A stretch of DNA of 64,000 nt from Manihot esculenta. Lineage: Eukaryota > Streptophyta > Magnoliopsida > Malpighiales > Euphorbiaceae. A program made the position numbers and the translations under genes. This document shows positions 57,015 to 64,000 of this stretch, piece after piece. The notes beneath the pieces were generated by a model that was not told the DNA's origin, did not search any database, and was given only the letters and a program-made list of their open reading frames with translations. The stretch spans positions 7,348,780-7,412,779 of the forward strand of contig NC_035177.2 of assembly GCF_001659605.2 (NCBI RefSeq), read 5' to 3'. Within the stretch, counting starts at the first letter, position 1, and each line of letters opens with the position of its first letter.

Positions 57015-59269
57015 TGTAATACCCGGCTAGAGTCCGGCATTGGAATTCTACTTTCCGATGGAGTTCAGGATGTCGGAAATCTCTAGATGGGTTAGATTTA
57101 TGTTTTTCTAAAAGGTTTTGGTATGTTTCATAGTTTTAATGCATAATGAAATGAGTTTTTGAGTGAAATGAACCAAGGCAGAAAAGCCAGGTTCGGCCGC
57201 CGAAGTTGAGGTTCGGCCGCCGAACATGCATGGCTTTCGGTTTCACGTGTGGCCGGCGAAGGTGGTCTGGCCAGCCACCTATAAATGGCCCTCAGTCGGT
57301 TGAAGCGGTAAGAGCACCGTTTCTTTTGTCTTCTGAGGTGAGACCCTGTCCTTTGTAGAGTTTTTTTCATGTTTTCATTAAATCTTGCAAAGATTTGATT
57401 AGTTTTTATGGTATTTTGAAGGTTTTAAGCTCAAAACTCAAAGTTGTGAAGTTTGGAGAGTTTGAAGGAGAGTTGCTCCAAAACTCCACGTTAGGATCGT
57501 TCATCTTCTTGGTTTCAAGAGGTAAGTGAAGATCCTGAGCTTGTTTTTATGTTTTCTGAAGGTTTTATGGGGTTTATGGAGAGAGTTGCATGAATAGGTT
57601 AAAAAGAGAGGTTTTGATGATTTTGTGCATAGAGCTTGTTTCTGTGTTGTTTGTGTTGTATGTTTGGGGTTTTTAGGTAGTTTTTGACCCCTTTGAGCCT
57701 ATACCTGAGTGTATGCAAGTTGAGGAAGTGCGGTGTGAAGTTGAAGAGGAGTTTGGTGCATTTGGCGAGAGGCAGGGCAAGTTTCTGCCCTGCTGATGAA
57801 CTCAGGTTCGGCCGCCGAACCCATGAGGAGGTGGCTTCGGCTGCCCAAGCTTGCCCCCGAGCTTTTGGACTTTCGGCTCTGGAGGAAAGTTCGGCCGCCG
57901 AAGGTGCTGCCGAAGGTTAGAGACTTTCGTCTCTGGAGTGCCTTTTGGCCTCCGAAACTTGCCCCCGAAAGGGTTCGGCAGCCGAAAGTGGAAGTTCGGC
58001 CGCCGAAGGTGCTTGAGTTTCGTCTCTGGAGAGGACTTTCGGCCGCCGAACCTGCCGCCGAAAGTGTCCTGTCCAGCTTTCCTTTGCATGCTTTGCATGG
58101 ATGTTAGAGTGAGTTTAAGGGGATTCTTGGGGAGTTTAATAGAGTGATTCATAAGCTAGTTTGGTCCCTCATTTGAGTCCGTCTGTATAGGTACAGACCA
58201 GAGGAACCAGAGAGAGCAGCAGTGAGTACTGCTCCAGAGTTTATAGAGCCTGCAGAGTCAGTCAGACCAGATAGCCAGAGGTGAGTGGAACTAACCCTAA
58301 CTCTTTAACGTGCACAAATGGAATGTTTTAGCATATTTCATGCATCATGATTATGCACTAGGTTGATTGCATTAGTATCCACGAATATGTTGCATTGCAT
58401 AGTTATTTGTTGATGTGGGTGAATGCTGAATGATCCAATAGTCTCAGATAGGAAGTCCAGGAGCCTTTGACTACGCCCTGGCAGGTATAGCAAAGACCAG
58501 GAGCCTTTGACTACGCCCTGGCAGTTATATTAAAGACCAGGAGCCTTTGACTACGCCCTGGCAATGGTAAGTACAGAGGTGTTATATACACATATACATA
58601 TATGACAGGAAGACCAGGTGCTCGATGCTACGCCCTGGCACAGAGTTACTGGGACTATGTGGTGACAGGTTTACTCTTGTTATGGATTGTATGTGTTATG
58701 ACGCATTCCATCAGATCATATGTTAATGAATTGTTTTACTGTTCTACTCACTGGGCTATAGAGCTCATCCCACTCCCTTAACCCCAGTCTTGCAGGTTCA
58801 ATGTACAGTGTACAGGGAAGGTTCAGCAAAGTGCAGAAAGAGAAAAGAGAATTGTAATAGTGTAGAGTGGACATGTAATATTAAAAAGATGTACTAGTTG
58901 TGTTTTCAGTTACAAATGTGCTTGACTTAGTAGTTTGTGATGTAAATCTGTTGTTATGTACATGATCTGTATATGTATATGTTTTACAGAGTATGTGAAA
59001 AACCAGGCTTAACAGGTATGAGTTAACCCATCTAGAGCAAGCTCTAGTCAGGAGTACAGAGTACAGAGTACAGAGTACAGAGTACAGAGATAGTGCATGC
59101 ACAGGTTAAGCCTTGGTTCAGAAAAGAGTTTTTATTTTCACAGAAAATGTATGATCATGTATGAGCTTTACAAGTACACAGAGAGTATAGCAGGCTTGCT
59201 ACGGGTTCTGGCGGCCTTAAGCCGACCTGAATCCTAGCGCCGGTGACGGTCCATTTTGGGGTCGTTACA
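57015..59269 (+). repeat. Y1 3' LTR, shared with a downstream tandem stub
   Basis: 2255 bp; pairs with 39790-42071 (shared opening, TATA region and ...ATTCTACTTTCCGATGG). It lacks one 21-bp TTCGGCAGCCGAA unit. It is followed not by the expected GCTTA duplication but by a primer site and gag leader, so it doubles as a 5' LTR. Confidence 0.9.
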
Positions 59270-59562
59270 GATTGGTATCAGAGCCCTAGGTTTACATGAT
59301 CGGACCTATAGAGAGAGTGTCGGGCTCTTAAAGGTTAGAAGTGGTCAAGCACAATAGGAAATCATGTCCACTAGGATAGGGTCTTGAGTCCTATCTGTTT
59401 ACTGCTATGATATGTCATGAGTTCTGCATGTGCCTTAGTGATAAGTGATGTTTATGTGCTAAAGTGCTATCTTCTGTGTTGTTTTCCAGAGAGTCAAGAT
59501 GAGAGGAACTCGTCGATCAGCTCGATTGACTGGAGTCCCACCAGAGAGTGAGAGACCAACTG
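59270..59562 (+). pseudogene. Tekay leader and gag start, tandem stub behind Y1
   Basis: Primer site TTGGTATCAGAGC, leader and the first codons [18 protein letters not shown] (ATG at 59499), almost identical to 51796-52088. Cut at 59563 by Y3; the five bases before Y3 are AACTG. The rest of this copy would lie beyond the window. Confidence 0.88.
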
Positions 59563-61885
59563 TGTAATACCCGGCTAAATCCGACATCGGAATTCCTACC
59601 GTCCGGTGGAATTCAGGGATGTCAGAGGTTCTAGAAGGGTAAGAGTGAAGGTTTTCTAAAATGCTTGTAAGAGTTAAGTTTTGAAGAGAAAAGGCTTTGG
59701 AGACAAAGGCCAGGTTCGGCCCCCGAATGTAAGTGCGGCCGCCGAAAGTGCTCAATGTTCGGCTTCCGAAGTACATGTTCGGCCCCCGAACGTTGCATGG
59801 TTTCGCATGCAGGTTTGGCAGCCGAAGGTGAGTCGGTCAGCCAGCTATTGTGCGCTCCTCAGTCCGTGGTTTGGCCAGGTGTTCGCCTCCAGATCATGAT
59901 CAGAGGTTAGGCCACGTCTCCCTTGACTCATCTGCAAGCTTTTATTAGCTTGTGCAGGAGCTTGGTTGTGTTTAGATGGTTTTGAACGTTTTTGAGAGAA
60001 AAGAAAAGTTGTGAAGGTTTGAAGCTTTGGAGGAGGAGTTGCTGTGTTGGCTGTTCCTCTTCTGTTTTTCAAAAGGTAAGGGAAGTCTTTAAGCTTGTTT
60101 TAATGCTTTTAAAATGGTTAAGGGTAGAGTTGCATGGTTAGGTTTTAAAGCTTAGTTTTGATGCTTTAATGGTGTAAGCATGATTATGTGTTCTAGTTGC
60201 TGTTTTGTTGGGGTTAATAGGTAGTTTTGGACCCTTTTGTGCATATACTAGAGTATATGCAAGTTACAAGGAGTTATGCATGTTGGAGTGGTGTTGGTGC
60301 TTGGCAGGAGATGGTTGTGCACGAAGCTGAGTTCTGGATGAACTCAGGTTCGGCCGCCGAAGGGAGGATTCGGCCGCCGAACCCCTTGTGAAGGTAGTTT
60401 CGGCTGCCTAAGGTTGCCTCCGAAAGAATGGACTTTCGGATCTGTCCTGCACATTCGGCCGCCGAAGATGCCGCCGAAGGTGTCCTGCCTAGCTTTTCCT
60501 TTGCATGTTTTAAGTGATTGTTCTATGAGTTTTTAGAGGGGTTTTGGGAAGATGTTTAAGAGTTAATAAGAGTATGTATGACACCTCAATCGAGTCCTTT
60601 TGTGTAGGATCGGACCCGACAGTTCAGGGAGGTCGTCAGGTTTAGCAGTTGCAGAGTCAGTCAGGTTTCTGCTTGAGGAGCAGAGGTGAGTAGAACTAAA
60701 CTTAACTCTTTTCATTGACTAATGGAATGTTTTAGCATATCTCATGCACCATGATATGCAATAGGATGATTGCATTAGAATGCACAAAGATGTTGCATTG
60801 CATAGGTAATTGTTGATGTGGGTGAATGCTGAATGATCCAATAGTCCCAGACAGGAAGTCCAGGACGTTCAGGACCCCATTCTACGGCCTGACAGGTTTG
60901 TGTTTGTACAGGAAGTCCAGGACCCCATGCGATGGCCTGGCAGATTTATTATTTATACAAGAAAAATCCAGGACCTCATCAATGGCCTGGACATTTAAAA
61001 TATGTGTGTATGTATGTATGGATGTATGTATGCATGACAGGAAGACTAGGACCCCAGTCGACGGCCTGGCACGGATTAGATACTGGGACTATGTGGTGAC
61101 AGGTTTACCCTAGATGTGAATTGTCTGTGTTGTGATGCATTTTCATATATAGTGCGTATGAATGAACTGTTTTCAGTGTTTCTACTCACTGGGCTTTAGT
61201 AGCTCATCCCTTTCCCTTAATCCCAGTTTTGCAGGTTCAGGGTAGCTGGGAAGGGCAGAAGCAACAGAGTTATACGAAAGGATTGCATGTGTAATAGTAT
61301 AGTGTGGACATGATGTATCTAAAGAGATATATGTAAAAGTGATGTAATAGTTAGTCAGTTAATGTATAAATGAGTTAGAATGTGCTTTTGCCTATTGTCT
61401 AGTGTATGTGAATCCCTAGTGTATGCATGTATCCTGTTTTACAGTTTCTTGATGAGAAATGAGTCAGACCAGGCTTAATATATGTTGTGATTCGAAAACC
61501 CAGTGAATTATAACTGTTAACTTATGATATGCTGACCCTTACAGAGTGGGTTCTATGCTGCAGAGCGCATAGGGCATGGAGGTTACTTAGTAAAGCATCA
61601 CTGGTGTATTATAGATAGCCTGAAGGCTAGTTCAGATTTGTATATCTGAGCATGTTGGTTCATATGATTGGACCTACAGAGAGTGTTTTAAAGGTTAAGT
61701 CTGGTAGTTTTAAAGTAAAGTTTTATCAGTTACTAGTCCAGTCGGATCATGTATGGGATTTTAACAGGTACACAGAGTTCAGGAGAGGCTTACTACGGGT
61801 CTAGGCGGCCTTAAGCCGATCTGGATCCTAGTGCCGAGCGGTTCGGACCGTTACAAGAGGGGTATCGGTTTTCCGGGTCGTTACA
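59563..61885 (+). repeat. Y3 5' LTR (Tekay)
   Basis: 2323 bp, TGTAATACCCGGC to GGGTCGTTACA. CCACGTCTC...TGACTCA block at 59912-59930, TTCGGCCGCCGAA motifs near 60351, 60369 and 60456, CCAGG/CCTGG repeats 60850-61075 with a (GTAT)n tract near 61003-61035, and splice-like GT 60076, AG 60607, GT 60686, AG 61234. Confidence 0.9.
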
Positions 61886-61886
61886 G

Positions 61887-61899
61887 TTGGTATCAGAGC
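61887..61899 (+). promoter_or_regulatory. Y3 primer-binding site
   Basis: TTGGTATCAGAGC, one base after the LTR edge. Confidence 0.92.
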
Positions 61900-62188
61900 A
61901 TAGGGCCTCCTAAGTACGGTGTGTTGAACATGTTTGTTCAAGGATTAGAGAGATCCCACATCGGAAAGAGGTTGGTTTAAAGTCATAGAAAGGCAAAGCA
62001 CAATAAGGAAAGTCATGTCCACTAAGATAGGAAGTTGTTTTGCATGCTGATGTGAAATGCCATGAGTATATGCATGTGCATTACTGGTATGCTATGTATG
62101 CATGTATATGTTGTTAGTTCATGTGTTTTCATATGAACATGTGTGCTAATGCTTGTTTCTTTGTGTGTTGGTCTTCAGGAGAGCTAGA

Positions 62189-62755
62189 ATGAGTCGTTCT
62201 GTGGAGTCAGACCCATCAGAGGGATCTTATGAGGAAAATAGCGAAGAAATGAATCTAGAAAGAGCATCAGGAGATCAGAGAGAGATAGAAGGAGAAAGAA
62301 AAGATATAGGCGTGCAGGTGAATATGGATGCGGAGGATTCCAGGATGTTAGGTATAGGAGAGAATGAACCCTCCACCTGGAGTATAGCCACTTGGAAAGG
62401 CGTGACGTGGGGGAGAACTAAGAAGAAAAAGGTTAGAGGCCTTAAAGGGTTAAAGAAAAGAGAGTTAGGGATTAGTGGAGTTGGTCCAAGTTCTAGTAGC
62501 GGCAAACCAAAATGTGAGAGATGTGGAAGACTGCATAAAGGAGTTTGTCTCGCAGGGACGACAGCTTGTTTTAGATGTGGTCAGGAGGGGCATATGATGC
62601 GTGAGTGTCCTATTGCGCCTCGCATAGTGCAGTCCCAGCAGACTTTAGTAGATAGAATGGCGCAGGCCACTAGGCAAGAAAGAGAGGCAGCCACATCTGA
62701 TACCTCTGTGCCAGGTATGCTCAAGTGTTGTGAGTGTTTTGATATGTATTTTTGA
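62189..62755 (+). CDS. capsid-less Gag remnant frame of Y3
   Basis: 188 codons from MSRSVESDPSEG, after an acceptor-like GGTCTTCAG at 62170-62178. An acidic N-terminal part runs straight into the basic linker KKKKVRGLKGLKKRE and two zinc clusters, CERCGRLHKGVC and [15 protein letters not shown]. The whole capsid domain is missing. The KKKVRGLKG linker is shared with the Gag at 6944-5529, which links the two elements. The frame ends just after the start of the protease region (SVPGMLK...). If made, it could bind nucleic acid but not form a capsid; it may equally be an untranslated remnant. Confidence 0.55.
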   Translation: MSRSVESDPSEGSYEENSEEMNLERASGDQREIEGERKDIGVQVNMDAEDSRMLGIGENEPSTWSIATWKGVTWGRTKKKKVRGLKGLKKRELGISGVGPSSSSGKPKCERCGRLHKGVCLAGTTACFRCGQEGHMMRECPIAPRIVQSQQTLVDRMAQATRQEREAATSDTSVPGMLKCCECFDMYF

Positions 62756-64000
62756 GGCTCCTGCTAGGATGTCAACTGTATAGAAAAAGTAAAGGTGAAA
62801 CAGATAGAGAGTCAGAGAAGAGATAAGAGTTAAAGGATTTGTGAATCAAAGAAGAGTTAGAAAGAATTGCTATGAGATGTGATAATAGCTCAGGTCCCTA
62901 TAACCCCAGGAATAGGGAGAAGTGATTTCTCAAAAGACACGAGAGAATTGTTATGAGAGCATAATGTTTCAGGTGTCTCTAAACCCAGGTATAGTGAGAA
63001 TGGTTTTCCTACGAAAGAGTAAAAAGAGTAAGGGAAACAAGAGAAAGCAGGAAATAGAACAAGAGACAGAAAACTACGAGCAAGTAAGAGGTCAGAGTAA
63101 GATAAGAGTAAAGTCAAAAAGAAAAGGTTAGAGTTGTCTGGGAATGGATGGTAGTTGATGCAGAGAAAAAGGGTTAGCTTTTTCCATAGATTCCCGAGGG
63201 AAGTTCCATTTACTTTAGCTTGGATCTTCACCCTGACATAGTATAACACAGTAAGCACAGTGACGTCAGATACGTTCACTTAGAAGTGCTTAGATGTGTA
63301 AGTTAATTGTTTTGGAACCCAGTGTTTCGCTTTCCTTGTTGTTGTGAGCCGTTGATAGGATTCGATTTGATGACTTCTGGGCTTAGAGTGTTTTCCTTGG
63401 GTCAGTGGACCTGAGAGTGTGATCCATCTGATGCAAAGTCAGTTAGTTCAGTTCAGAGTTAGAGGTGAGTAGATGCGATCCAGCTGACCTTATGGTTCTA
63501 GATTTGACTGTGTGATGTCATTCTAGGGCGGATTGATGCATTACTCCTGGTACTACCTGTGTCGTCAAAGACAAGGTAGGAGAGTTTATAGTTGAAGATG
63601 GGTCAGGTAGTCCTTTTAGGGGGACAGAGTATAGCTGCCTAGAAGTTGATGTCAGCCCTGCAGGCTCATAGTTTCTCATGAAAGGTTATCAGCGGGTTGT
63701 TTTAGCTCTTGTGAGCAAGTTTGTCAGGACAAGGAATCAGCCTCCGTGCCTTTTCTAGTGCGTTCTAGATGTTTCCCAGATAGGCTGTCAGGTTTACCAT
63801 CTGTCAGAGAGGTAGAGTTGGAATGAGAATGGTATCTGGACGCAGAACCATTGTTTCCTTTCTTCCTCTACAGAATGGCACCTGCAGAGAGAGAGCTAAG
63901 AGTTATCAGAATAGTGAAAAAGAGGCTTGGTAGTTAAAGGTTTTATCTGACTTAGTACTTCACCCTGGTTTATGCCCTGTTGGTGTGGGAAATGAAAGAT
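62756..64000 (+). pseudogene. decayed protease-RT region of Y3
   Basis: No long frame. Traces of protease (ADLMVLDLT near 63485-63510) and of the RT approach (MAPAE, then STSPW near 63870-63970) are recognisable through many indels. The spacing and wording match the decayed pol of the minus-strand element, for example GTGACGTCAGATACG at 63260-63275 also occurs in its 4840-4860 region. The element continues past the window. Confidence 0.7.

Overview
This is a window of plant nuclear DNA. It contains a four-exon xyloglucan endotransglucosylase/hydrolase gene with GT-AG introns, and nearly everything else is layered LTR retrotransposons. The LTR style (TGTAATACCCGG...GTCGTTACA), the Tekay, Reina, Athila/Tat and copia families and the XTH30-like gene point to a eudicot. 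A Euphorbiaceae tree or shrub such as cassava is my guess, but the sequence alone does not prove it.

Layout. (1) 1-16636: an old plus-strand Tekay-type gypsy element (called T0), broken by a solo-LTR remnant (368-603, TSD TTCCA) and by a copia element (645-15137, TSD TTCTC). The copia carries a minus-strand Tekay tandem, LTR-internal-LTR-internal (874-10286), in its left LTR and an Athila-type solo LTR (11120-12980, TSD GGCAT) in its leader. (2) 16637-19100: degenerate copia-like 3' end holding a 1.3 kb solo LTR (17514-18839, TSD GAGCT). (3) 19100-28185: AT-rich single-copy-like DNA with a MITE-like repeat, the intact XTH gene (24624-26788), a CACTA-like remnant and a short SINE. (4) 28186-31635: Reina-like chromovirus remnant with a Tekay solo LTR in its integrase (TSD TTGGC). 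(5) 31640-39323: two oppositely oriented Athila/Tat-type remnants with two further solo LTRs (TSDs CCTAT and AATAC/AACAC). (6) 39324-64000: a nest of Tekay elements: LTR fragment Y0, interrupted by Y1 (39790-59269), which is split at the last base of its 5' LTR by the intact Y2 (42072-51789). Behind Y1 lies a shared-LTR tandem stub broken by Y3 (59563 to beyond the window).

Y2 looks complete and very young: its two 2242 bp LTRs look identical by eye, and a single long Gag-Pol frame carries CCHC, protease, RT, RNase H, DD35E integrase and a chromodomain-like tail. Y1 is its relative with two frameshifts and two nonsense changes. The minus-strand element at 874-9474 and Y3 form a different Tekay lineage, in which a shortened Gag frame is open while pol has decayed. 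They probably moved using proteins supplied by relatives like Y2.

The most interesting signals are in the Tekay LTRs. They carry arrays of an interrupted palindrome, TTCGGC-N-GCCGAA. The same motif occurs in a second, unrelated LTR family, with diverged versions in Athila-type DNA. The LTRs also share a set of splice-site-like sequences that would give a small exon of 73-90 bp between two introns, retained in all the subfamilies examined, and hairpin-forming CCAGG...CCTGG tandem repeats. A GAGGAC(A/G)A box lies just upstream of the polypurine tract in both the Tekay and Athila-type elements.
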